Shown here: in pieces, positions 1-5,828 of the stretch
Position numbering within the stretch: the stretch's first letter is position 1
Layout: every line of letters begins with the position of its first letter
From: Pseudomonadota bacterium
GTDB lineage: Bacteria; Pseudomonadota; Alphaproteobacteria; Rhizobiales; Devosiaceae
Reading direction: 5' to 3'
NCBI GenBank assembly: GCA_023433775.1
Contig: JAEYTY010000011.1
Coordinates: 1 to 15,147 of the forward strand
Length of the DNA: 15,147 bases
Translations under genes and position numbers: made by a program
Notes under the pieces: model-generated
Told to the model about the DNA's origin: nothing
Databases searched by the model: none
The model's input: only the letters and a program-made list of their open reading frames with translations

Positions 1-1
1 G

Positions 2-370
2 CCCTGCACCGAGGGGTTTTGCGGCTATCTCTCAAAAATCGTCGTGCCTGAGGGCATCTTGTCTGGCGCCGAGGCGGAAGCGGCTGCCGGCATGAACCCG
101 GAAGAGTTTTTCGACTATCGCAATAAGGACCCTGCCCTGCGCAATAGGCCCATGCTGGGCCTCCAGCTGCTGACGCTGCGCCAGGGCAGCAAGCCCCATA
201 TCTATGACGGGGAAGTCTATAATCCCGAGGACGGCAATATTTATTCGGGCTATATGGAAATGCTCGGGCCCGATACGGTCCGGCTCAATGGCTGCGTGCT
301 GTTCAATGTCATCTGCCGCGGCGAGGACTGGGTGCGCGTGCCGCTGGTGGAATCAGACGGAGCGGAATAA
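2..370 (+). CDS. DUF2147 domain protein, 3' part only
   Basis: The reading frame is open from the first bases of the window and ends at TAA 368-370, leaving 122 residues. The GTG at 44 lies inside the conserved region, so I treat it as internal and the true start as upstream of the window. Visible landmarks are CGYLSKIV near the left edge, NRPMLGLQLL in the middle and a YSGYMEML / LNGCVLFNVICR segment near the end. This order matches the DUF2147 family: small exported proteins, usually with a signal peptide, an 'I G L' core and a repeated G-x-IY-x-P-x-xG-xxY module. The biochemical role of the family is not established. The signal peptide that would prove export is outside the window. The gene converges on the next one with 27 bp between the stop codons. 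I am fairly sure of the family and make no claim about function. Confidence 0.8.
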   Translation, partial: PCTEGFCGYLSKIVVPEGILSGAEAEAAAGMNPEEFFDYRNKDPALRNRPMLGLQLLTLRQGSKPHIYDGEVYNPEDGNIYSGYMEMLGPDTVRLNGCVLFNVICRGEDWVRVPLVESDGAE

Positions 371-397
371 TCATCCGCCCCGCCCTTCTAGCCATTT

Positions 398-838
398 CTA
401 ATCCCGCATCAGGCGCATCTGCGGCGCGCCATTGCCGCGCAGGGCGGGCGACACGCCGCGAATGTCCACGGTCGCCGTTACGCGCTGGCGCAGATTGGCG
501 AACAGGAAGCCCGGCGAGACATTGACCGGCTCATCGAACATGACCGTCACGGTATAGTGCTGCATATTGGCGTGCAGCTGCACACCGATCAGCATCCCGC
601 GGAAGGGCTGTTCGAGGTAAAAGCCTTTGACGCGGCTGCCCACCTGGAAGGGTGCGGCGACACGATCGGGCAGGGCCGCGCGGGCCGTGTTCCAGTCGCG
701 ATAGCCGTGGCTGCGCGCCACTTCTTCGAGCGCGGCGCCATGGGTCAGGTTATCGCCATTGGCAGCGCGGCTCTCACGCAGGGCGCGGGCTTCGGCCTTG
801 AGAGTCTGGGCGGATGGGGTATCGAGCGAAAAGTTCAT
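398..838 (-). CDS. glyoxalase-related N-terminal domain protein
   Basis: A 146-residue soluble protein. I place the start at ATG 838 because a GGAGAG ribosome site lies just upstream and the family similarity begins there; a longer in-frame reading to 1045 has no such site and an Arg/Pro-rich composition typical of non-coding GC-rich DNA. Residues about 11-56 (LKAEARALRE, then HGAALEEVARSHGYRDWNTA) match the short helical domain often fused to the N-terminus of glyoxalase/bleomycin-resistance-like proteins in alphaproteobacteria. Here no glyoxalase fold follows. The second half (about 63-146) looks like a small beta-rich domain (VGSRVKGFYLEQPFRGMLIG, then YTVTVMFDEPVNV), so this is a variant architecture. 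No catalytic residues can be assigned. The function is unknown, and a stand-alone binding or regulatory role is only a guess. Confidence 0.7.
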   Translation of the reverse strand: MNFSLDTPSAQTLKAEARALRESRAANGDNLTHGAALEEVARSHGYRDWNTARAALPDRVAAPFQVGSRVKGFYLEQPFRGMLIGVQLHANMQHYTVTVMFDEPVNVSPGFLFANLRQRVTATVDIRGVSPALRGNGAPQMRLMRD

Positions 839-1145
839 TTCGGGTCTCTCCGTGGAGAGGCGACTGGTCCATGGGGGCCCGCATTGCCATGATGCGCCTC
901 GGAGGAAACAACCGAAGGATACGCGTCTAGGCCGGACTTCACCAGGGAACACAAGTTCCGCGGGCGGCAGGCGCCGGCGACCACAGCCTAGATGGCGCCG
1001 AAGGGGCGCCGTGTCAAGACCGGGCGCTTGACGCGCGCAGCGCAATCAAAAGCCGTGATGGCCTGATCAGACAATAGCATTAGGCGGCGCGCACAGTCCG
1101 TCCTATGGAAGCAGGATTGCCGATATTGCCTGCGGGGCCGAGACG
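839..1145. other. 307-bp divergent intergenic region
   Basis: This gap separates the glyoxalase-related gene (-) from the TauE-type gene (+). I see no credible gene in it; the in-frame extension of the minus-strand gene across it lacks a ribosome site and family similarity. It holds a good minus-strand promoter candidate at 989-1017 and a small hairpin at 946-959 (GGAAC, loop ACAA, GTTCC) that would lie in the minus-strand leader. For the plus-strand gene I find no convincing -35/-10 pair. Immediately before its ATG the sequence GGGGCCGAGACG gives only a weak ribosome site. Confidence 0.5.
989..1017 (-). promoter_or_regulatory. putative sigma-70 promoter of the 398-838 gene
   Basis: Read on the minus strand: a perfect -35 TTGACA (1017-1012), a 17-bp spacer and CATCTA as -10 (994-989). 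This is the pattern of many alphaproteobacterial housekeeping promoters. Transcription would start near 982, giving a leader of about 145 nt before ATG 838. The spacer is itself an inverted repeat (GGCGCC at 994-999 and 1005-1010), which overlaps the first base of the -10. Confidence 0.5.
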
Positions 1146-1913
1146 ATGACCGAGATAATGCTGTTCCTTGCTGGACTTTTGGGCGGCGCGGTCAATTCGC
1201 TGGCCGGCGGCGGCTCGTTCATCGTTTTTCCGGCGCTGTTGTTTGCCGGTGTGCCGCCTGTGCTGGCCAATGCGTCCAACACCTATGCGGCCCTGCCCGG
1301 CTATGCCAGCGGTGTCGTCGGCTATTGGCAGGCCATGCAGGCGCACAAGGACAAGCTGATCCTTTATGGGATCATCGCGGCGCTGTTCGGCTATCTCGGC
1401 GCCGAACTGCTGCTGGTGGTGTCAGACGAACTCTTTTCCAAAGTCGTGCCCTGGCTGATGGCTTTTGCCGTGGCGCTCTTTGTCTTCGGCAACCAGATCA
1501 ATACGGCGCTGGCTGCGCAGGGCGGCGGGCGGCGCGGCATGAAGGCGCTGGGCGCCGTGCTGCTGCTGGCTCTGCTGGCCGCTGTCTGCGTCTATGGCGG
1601 GTTCTTCAATGCCGGTCTCGGCATCCTGCTGCTGGCCTTCCTCGCCATGGCGGGGATGACCGATATCCACGCCATGAACGGGCTGAAACTCTATGTTTCA
1701 ACCATTGTGGCGCTGGTCGCCGTGGTGCGCTTTGCGCTGACCAACAGCATTGACTGGTATCACGGTTCGATCGCGCTGGTCGGCGTCACCATTGGCGGCT
1801 ATCTCGCTGCGCGCAATGCCCATCGCATTCCACGCAACTGGATCCGCCTCGGCGTCATCATCTATGGCGTCGGCATGACAGCCTATTTCTTCTGGACCGC
1901 CTATTTCGCCTGA
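1146..1913 (+). CDS. sulfite exporter TauE/SafE family membrane protein
   Basis: A 255-residue integral membrane protein with about seven or eight hydrophobic segments. The N-terminus carries the family hallmark: a first helix running into GGAVNSLAGGGSFIVFPAL, followed by a second Asn/Pro-containing re-entrant region (ANASNTYAALPGYASG). In the second half the paired repeat appears as VYGGFFNAGLGILLLAFLA and the MNGLKLYVSTIVALVAVV helix. This N-half/C-half pseudo-repeat is typical of the TauE/SafE (DUF81) fold. Family members have been proposed to export sulfite, sulfoacetate or other organic anions, but substrates are rarely known and I cannot assign one. The gene is alone on its strand and converges on the molybdopterin oxidoreductase across a hairpin repeat. 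The start at ATG 1146 fits the membrane topology; its ribosome site is weak. Confidence 0.88.
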   Translation: MTEIMLFLAGLLGGAVNSLAGGGSFIVFPALLFAGVPPVLANASNTYAALPGYASGVVGYWQAMQAHKDKLILYGIIAALFGYLGAELLLVVSDELFSKVVPWLMAFAVALFVFGNQINTALAAQGGGRRGMKALGAVLLLALLAAVCVYGGFFNAGLGILLLAFLAMAGMTDIHAMNGLKLYVSTIVALVAVVRFALTNSIDWYHGSIALVGVTIGGYLAARNAHRIPRNWIRLGVIIYGVGMTAYFFWTAYFA

Positions 1914-1919
1914 GACGGA

Positions 1920-1963
1920 GCGTTTCCAGCAAAAGTGGCAACGGTTTTGCGGTTCGGAAACGC
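1920..1963. repeat. Rhizobiales-type intergenic hairpin repeat, possible bidirectional terminator
   Basis: The 59-bp space between two convergent genes is almost filled by a two-tier inverted repeat. The outer arms are GCGTTTCC (1920-1927) and GGAAACGC (1956-1963); the inner arms are GCAAAA (1929-1934) and TTTTGC (1945-1950), closing a 10-nt loop. The order GCGTTTCC-AGCAAAAG-N-GTTTTGCG-GTTC-GGAAACGC resembles a short element I recall as widely scattered between genes in rhizobial genomes. That match is from memory; the hairpin itself is plain in the sequence. Its placement suits termination of both genes, although no long T-tract follows on either strand. Confidence 0.6.
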
Positions 1964-1972
1964 GACCAGGGA

Positions 1973-4060
1973 TTAAGAGCGCTTTAGCCACACTGCCGCA
2001 TCGTGAAAGGGCACGCCACCGAAGGGCGGAGCCGGCTCGGCGCTGGTCAGCATATTGATGCCCTTGCCGCCGCGATGCGCCTTGTTGCGATGGAGGCCCT
2101 CGGCAATCAGCACGCCGCGCGCGGCGACGTCCCGGATCCGCGCCATCAGTTCCACCGAGCCGCGTTTGTTGCCGACGGTGACCGCATCGCCATCGGCCAC
2201 GCAGAGCGTAGCCGCGTCGTCGGGGTGGATAAACACCGAAGGCTCGCCTTCGCGCCTGATACTGCCCGATGTCTGGTTGAACGATGAATTGAGAAAGCCC
2301 CGCGCCGGGCTGGTCGCCAGCCGGAACGGATGCTCATCATCCGCCGCTTCCACAATGTCCCAATGGTCGGCAAAGCGCGGCATGATCGCGGGGTCGCAGG
2401 TCCAGCGATAGCCCTTCTTGATCCGCACCGCTTCCCAATCGGGCGCGAAGCGGAACCGCTTGTCGGGCCAGGCAAAGCCATTGGCAAAGCGCGCCTCTGC
2501 GTCGGGCCGCTCACGGTCGACAAAGCCGGTCTTTTCCACCTCGTCGATTGCGGGGAAGCCCGAGCGCGCGAAGGTATCGGCGACAGCCTCGCGGTCGCTG
2601 GTGTGAAAGACCGGGTCATCGCTGCCGAGGCGCAAGGCCAGCGCGTTGATGACCTCGTGGTTCGAGCGCGCCTCGCCGGGCGGCTCCAGCGCCGCGGCGC
2701 CAAACAGCACCCGCGTATGGCCGCCGCGCGTATAATAATCATTGTGCTCAAGGAACATGGTGGCGGGCAGCACGATATCGGCCATTTCAGCCGTCTCAGT
2801 CATGAACTGCTCATGCACCACGAGGAACAGGTCCTCGCGCGCCAATCCCTGCCGCACCAAAGCCTGTTCCGGCGCTACCGAGGCGGGGTTGGTGTTTTGC
2901 ACGATCATGGCGTGCACCGGCCCACCGCCCTGCAACGCCTTCGGGTCACCGGTCAGTACCGGGCCGATCTCGGACATATCGAGCGCACGCGGATTGCCCT
3001 TTTGCAGATGCTTGCCTTCGAGCCGCGATTTGTTGAGGCCCCAGGTGCCCGAATTGGAATGGAACGCCCCGCCGCCGCGATGCCGCCATGCACCGGTCAT
3101 CGCCGGAATGCAGAGCGCCGCGTGCATGGCGGTCGACCCGTTGCGCTGGCGCGAAAAGCCGTAGCCGAGCCGGAAGAAGGTCGCGGGCGTCTTGCCCACC
3201 AGATGCGCAAAAGCCTCGATTTCCGCGACTGTGAGTCCGGTGATCCCGGAAGCCCATTCCGGCGTGCGCGTCGCCAGATGCGCCTCGAATTCTGGCGAGA
3301 AGTCGGTGTATTGCGCCATGTAATCGCGGTCCGCCAGCCCATCGCGCAGCAGCACATGCGTCACCGCGACGGCCAGCGCGCCATCGGTCCCGGGCCGCAG
3401 CACCAGGCCCACATCGGCCTGTTCCACGGTGGCATTGCGGTAGATGTCGACCACCACGATCTTGGCGCCGCGTGTCTTGCGGGCGCGCATGGCGTGGGTC
3501 ATCACATTGACCTGGGTATGGACCGCATTGGTGCCCCAGATGACGACGCAATCGGCCTCGGCCATCTGTTCGGGATTGACACCGCCGAGCAGGCCCGCGC
3601 CGGCAATATAGCCCGGCCAGGACAGCCCCGTGCAGATCGTGTCATATTGGTGGGAATAGCCGCGAGCAGCCCGCAGCCGCTCGATACCATCGCGATGCAC
3701 ATGGCCCATCGTGCCGGCATAGAAATAGGGCCAGACCGCCTCTGGGCCATGCCGTTCTTCCACGGCGAGGAATCGCGCAGCGATTTCGTCGAGCGCCTCA
3801 TCCCAGCTGATCCGCTGCCATTGCCCGGCCCCCTTGGGCCCCACCCGCCTTTGCGGATAAAGCAGGCGCTCAGGGTGGTGGATGCGCTCGGCATAGCGGG
3901 CGACCTTTTCGCAGATCACGCCTGCCGTATAGGGATCATCCTTGGCGCCGCGCACACGTCCGACGCTGCCATCGGCGAGAATATCAACATCGAGCGCGCA
4001 GGCCGAAGGGCAATCATGCGGGCAGACGGAGCGGACGGTATGGGCAATGGGCGCGTTCAT
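1973..4060 (-). CDS. molybdopterin-dependent oxidoreductase with N-terminal [4Fe-4S] domain
   Basis: A 695-residue cytoplasmic-type enzyme of the Mo/W-bisPGD (DMSO reductase/formate dehydrogenase) superfamily. Cys13, Cys17, Cys21 and Cys50 (CPHDCPSAC, then GVICEK) form the N-terminal [4Fe-4S] site. The cofactor-binding domain follows, with IWGTNAVHTQ, RPGTDGALAVAV, GYGFSRQRNG, QNTNPASVAPEQ and DIVLPATMFLEHNDYY. The C-terminal molydop-binding domain covers about 579-695. Cys143 (TICTGLSWPG) aligns by eye with the Sec/Cys metal ligand of formate dehydrogenases, so I infer a Cys-ligated Mo. I see no twin-arginine signal: the N-terminus is short and starts directly at the cluster motif. No electron-transfer subunit, membrane anchor or cofactor-insertion gene is adjacent, so its partner and substrate are unknown. 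Formate, thiosulfate or an S/N-oxide are possibilities only. It lies downstream of and parallel to the 4138-4746 gene. Confidence 0.92.
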   Translation of the reverse strand: MNAPIAHTVRSVCPHDCPSACALDVDILADGSVGRVRGAKDDPYTAGVICEKVARYAERIHHPERLLYPQRRVGPKGAGQWQRISWDEALDEIAARFLAVEERHGPEAVWPYFYAGTMGHVHRDGIERLRAARGYSHQYDTICTGLSWPGYIAGAGLLGGVNPEQMAEADCVVIWGTNAVHTQVNVMTHAMRARKTRGAKIVVVDIYRNATVEQADVGLVLRPGTDGALAVAVTHVLLRDGLADRDYMAQYTDFSPEFEAHLATRTPEWASGITGLTVAEIEAFAHLVGKTPATFFRLGYGFSRQRNGSTAMHAALCIPAMTGAWRHRGGGAFHSNSGTWGLNKSRLEGKHLQKGNPRALDMSEIGPVLTGDPKALQGGGPVHAMIVQNTNPASVAPEQALVRQGLAREDLFLVVHEQFMTETAEMADIVLPATMFLEHNDYYTRGGHTRVLFGAAALEPPGEARSNHEVINALALRLGSDDPVFHTSDREAVADTFARSGFPAIDEVEKTGFVDRERPDAEARFANGFAWPDKRFRFAPDWEAVRIKKGYRWTCDPAIMPRFADHWDIVEAADDEHPFRLATSPARGFLNSSFNQTSGSIRREGEPSVFIHPDDAATLCVADGDAVTVGNKRGSVELMARIRDVAARGVLIAEGLHRNKAHRGGKGINMLTSAEPAPPFGGVPFHDAAVWLKRS

Positions 4061-4090
4061 GCCCGGAGGCTAACCGAGCCCCACCGCCCT

Positions 4091-4127
4091 CACAATCGCA
4101 TTGTGCTGATGCCTGCCATCACGGCAG
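4091..4127. promoter_or_regulatory. two short inverted repeats before the molybdopterin gene
   Basis: In the 77 bp between the upstream minus-strand gene and the molybdopterin enzyme start (4060) are CACAAT-CGC-ATTGTG at 4091-4105 and CTGCC-ATCAC-GGCAG at 4113-4127. The second could be a weak terminator for the 4138-4746 gene, although no T-tract follows. The first sits about 30 bp before the ATG and could be an operator. Both are short enough to be chance. Confidence 0.25.
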
Positions 4128-4137
4128 CGAATAGGGC

Positions 4138-4746
4138 TCAGGTGCGCACCCGCAAGGCGTTGCGCCGCGCCCGCATGGCCGCGTGATTGGCCAATTGCGC
4201 CGCCCCGCCATGAAACTGCGAGAAGGTGATGCGGTTATTTCCCGCCGCAATGGTCACGCCGCGCCAATTGGGTTTTACCCCCTGCACATCGGCCCAGTCG
4301 ATCACCGTCTGGCGGCCGAAGGCATTGCGGTGTTCAACCGCCCGATGGTCCCAGCGCACCTTGGTAAAAAGTCCTGAGAGGCCAATGCCGAGCGAACCCG
4401 CGCCCAGCAGCAGGACGGCAAGATAGCTGGCTATCAGCTGTGTCGCGTCGACCTGGTCGCTGCCGCCCATGACGATAATGGCCATCAGCAGCACTGCTGC
4501 CAGCGCCGCCGCGCCGAAGCAGGCAAAATATTCAACCAGCGATGGCCTCAATTCGGCCCAACCATCAATGTGAACTGCATCCTCGGGCTGCACCAGCCGC
4601 AGCGCCAGAAACGCCGCATAGCCAAATGCCACCACGCCCGCCGCGCGGGACAAGGGCAGATGCGCCGTACTGGGTACGTATTTGAGAACAATCAGAATTA
4701 AAATCGCGAACAGTGGCAATGCCACTTCCTGCCAGCGCAAGGGCAC
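4138..4746 (-). CDS. four-helix membrane protein with PH-like C-terminal domain
   Basis: I choose GTG 4746 as start, giving 202 residues: GGAG lies 8 nt upstream and the first transmembrane helix begins a few residues later. An in-frame ATG at 4881 would add 45 residues with no membrane or signal character. Hydrophobic segments are at about 8-24, 33-52, 73-93 and 103-126. The remainder, about 129-190 (VRWDHRAVEHRNAFGRQTVIDWADVQGV, in sections), has the strand pattern of bacterial PH-like domains: a 'D..G......FG....I.W.DI..V' core followed by a basic helix at the end. Such proteins are membrane-anchored and poorly characterised. I do not recognise a specific family. It is divergent from the YqiJ-type gene across a 440-bp region with unusual repeats, and is followed on the same strand by the molybdopterin gene 77 bp downstream. 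Confidence 0.65.
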   Translation of the reverse strand: MPLRWQEVALPLFAILILIVLKYVPSTAHLPLSRAAGVVAFGYAAFLALRLVQPEDAVHIDGWAELRPSLVEYFACFGAAALAAVLLMAIIVMGGSDQVDATQLIASYLAVLLLGAGSLGIGLSGLFTKVRWDHRAVEHRNAFGRQTVIDWADVQGVKPNWRGVTIAAGNNRITFSQFHGGAAQLANHAAMRARRNALRVRT

Positions 4747-4810
4747 GTGTCTATCTCCAGATAAGCCGGCGACGCGAGTTCGGCAAAATTCAGCAGCTTG
4801 AAGGTAGCAA

Positions 4811-4880
4811 GTGTCGCTGATTTGGCCACTAACATTTTCGCCATCGCGCGACACAGGATGGAAGTGACGCATTTTCGCCA
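4811..4880. repeat. direct and inverted repeats in the leader of the 4138-4746 gene
   Basis: A perfect 11-bp direct repeat CATTTTCGCCA occurs at 4833-4843 and 4870-4880, 37 bp apart. A 7-bp inverted repeat, GTGTCGC (4811-4817) and GCGACAC (4848-4854), encloses the first copy. All lie 65-134 bp upstream of GTG 4746, so they would fall in its promoter or transcribed leader. They could be regulator half-sites or an RNA stem. I recognise no known motif. Confidence 0.4.
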
Positions 4881-4903
4881 CCTAGCCGCTGCTGCCTCAG
4901 GCA

Positions 4904-4977
4904 AGGATTCAACCTGTTGAGAGTTTGATTCAACTGACTCACAGATTGATTCAATTGGGTGACACCGTGATTCTACG
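4904..4977. promoter_or_regulatory. four 21-bp-phased GATTC (GANTC) sites
   Basis: GATTC begins at 4906, 4927, 4948 and 4969, an exact 21-bp period. The first three extend to GATTCAA, and the middle two to the 9-bp palindrome TTGA-T-TCAA (4925-4933 and 4946-4954). The rest of each 21-bp unit is not conserved. A fifth GANTC, GACTC, is at 4936. GANTC is the recognition site of CcrM, the cell-cycle adenine methyltransferase of alphaproteobacteria, and 21 bp equals two helical turns, so all four sites face the same side of the DNA. The array lies between divergent genes, about 160-230 bp from each start. A partly similar sequence, CACAGATTGGTTCAG at 5074-5088, matches 4940-4954 at 13 of 15 bases but is out of phase. 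I infer an operator or a methylation-sensitive control region; no regulator is identifiable. Confidence 0.55.
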
Positions 4978-5097
4978 ATCTCCGCCAAGTGCCTGTTCTT
5001 TCAGCACAATACGGCTGTCAAAGCCTATCTTTTGCGCAAGGACAGGCCATGGGCGCACTTGGCGCGTTCTGTCCACAGATTGGTTCAGGACGCGCCC

Positions 5098-5127
5098 TTG
5101 ACCCTTCTGAAAACCGGTCTCAATAGT
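5098..5127 (+). promoter_or_regulatory. possible promoter of the YqiJ-type gene
   Basis: TTGACC (5098-5103) as -35, an 18-bp spacer and AATAGT (5122-5127) as -10. It would start transcription near 5134, about 53 nt before GTG 5187. It is the best pair I found in the intergenic region, but neither box is perfect. Confidence 0.3.
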
Positions 5128-5186
5128 GGGACCGCGATACGGATATTTCCGGATATGGGCTATACGCCGGGAGGTTGGCCGTCGAC

Positions 5187-5813
5187 GTGTTTGCTGCCGA
5201 CGCCGTGTTTTTCACGCTGGCGATCAGCCTGGCGATTGCCTTGGCATCGGTGGAGCTTTTCGGACTCCTGCTTGGCATTTCGCCCAGCGGGGCCATAAGC
5301 CAACGCCTGACCGGATCATCTGATGCGGAGGTAAAAATTGCCCCCGCGCCACGCCGGTTCTTCGGCTGGTTTTCCTTCGGTCACCTGCCGGCCCTCATAA
5401 CGCTTGCCCTTCTGCTTTCGGTTTTCGGCGGGCTTGGCCTTTTGGAGCAGTGGTTTGCAAAGCACCTGCTCGGGCTTTCGCTCCACCCTGTCATAGCTGT
5501 CATTCCGGCAGCAATTCTGGCGCTTGCCATGTGCAATTGCGCGGGCCGCGCCATAAGCCGCCTGAAACAGGCCGACGCGCTGCGCCGTCCGCAAAATGTC
5601 AACTTTATCGGCCGCATAGCCACCCTCACTCTTGGCGCCGCCACGGTGGGGCGGCCTGCCAGAGCTAAGCTGGTGGACCTGGAAGGCAGGGTTCATCACG
5701 TGCTTGTCGAGCCGGTGGACGTCAATCAGACCCTGCCGGAAGGCTCGGAGGTCGTCGTTGTCCGCCAGGAAGGCTCCATCCTGCGCGTCACCACCCATTC
5801 CGAGGCCAGCTAA
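5187..5813 (+). CDS. YqiJ-type (DUF1449) membrane protein with OB-fold tail
   Basis: I choose GTG 5187 (208 residues). The frame opens after a stop at 5124-5126 and contains no ATG in this stretch; the other option, TTG 5175, directly abuts the GGGAGG at 5169-5174, leaving no room for a ribosome spacer, whereas GTG 5187 sits 12 nt from it. Residues about 5-34 form a long N-terminal hydrophobic segment with VELFGLLLG; two more segments lie at about 66-88 (after FGHLPALITL) and 98-120. Residues about 140-205 (IGRIATLTLGAATVGRPARAKLVDL, then VHHVLVEP and GSEVVVVRQEGSILRV) are the OB-fold domain seen in YqiJ and NfeD proteins. YqiJ genes normally sit next to a flotillin (YqiK) gene. None is present here: the next gene converges 15 bp away. 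The role of YqiJ in membrane-domain organisation is inferred from that association. Confidence 0.78.
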   Translation: MFAADAVFFTLAISLAIALASVELFGLLLGISPSGAISQRLTGSSDAEVKIAPAPRRFFGWFSFGHLPALITLALLLSVFGGLGLLEQWFAKHLLGLSLHPVIAVIPAAILALAMCNCAGRAISRLKQADALRRPQNVNFIGRIATLTLGAATVGRPARAKLVDLEGRVHHVLVEPVDVNQTLPEGSEVVVVRQEGSILRVTTHSEAS

Positions 5814-5828
5814 ACCGCATCGGGCCCG

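Noticed and set aside
1146..4060. TauE/SafE transporter and molybdopterin enzyme as one sulfur-metabolism operon
   Set aside because: The genes are convergent and separated by a terminator-like hairpin. Only a loose neighbourhood link can be claimed.
2330..4186. 618-codon plus-strand open frame opposite the molybdopterin gene
   Set aside because: The minus strand encodes a full, motif-complete enzyme. The plus-strand product is His/Arg/Gly-rich with no recognisable domain, as expected for the antisense of GC-rich coding DNA.
4698..4988. 96-codon minus-strand frame crossing the GATTC array, giving a 7-residue periodicity (ES at each repeat)
   Set aside because: Any 21-bp period produces a heptad pattern in every frame. 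The frame runs out of phase into the start of the membrane-protein gene and has no ribosome site.
4904..4989. CRISPR-like or tandem-repeat reading of the 21-bp units
   Set aside because: Only 7-8 of 21 bases are conserved, the units are too short and there are no cas genes, so it is neither a CRISPR array nor a simple tandem duplication.
5071..5080. DnaA-box-like CTGTCCACA near the GANTC cluster, suggesting a replication origin
   Set aside because: It matches the consensus at only 7 of 9 positions, is single, and no origin-linked genes or AT-rich unwinding region are present.
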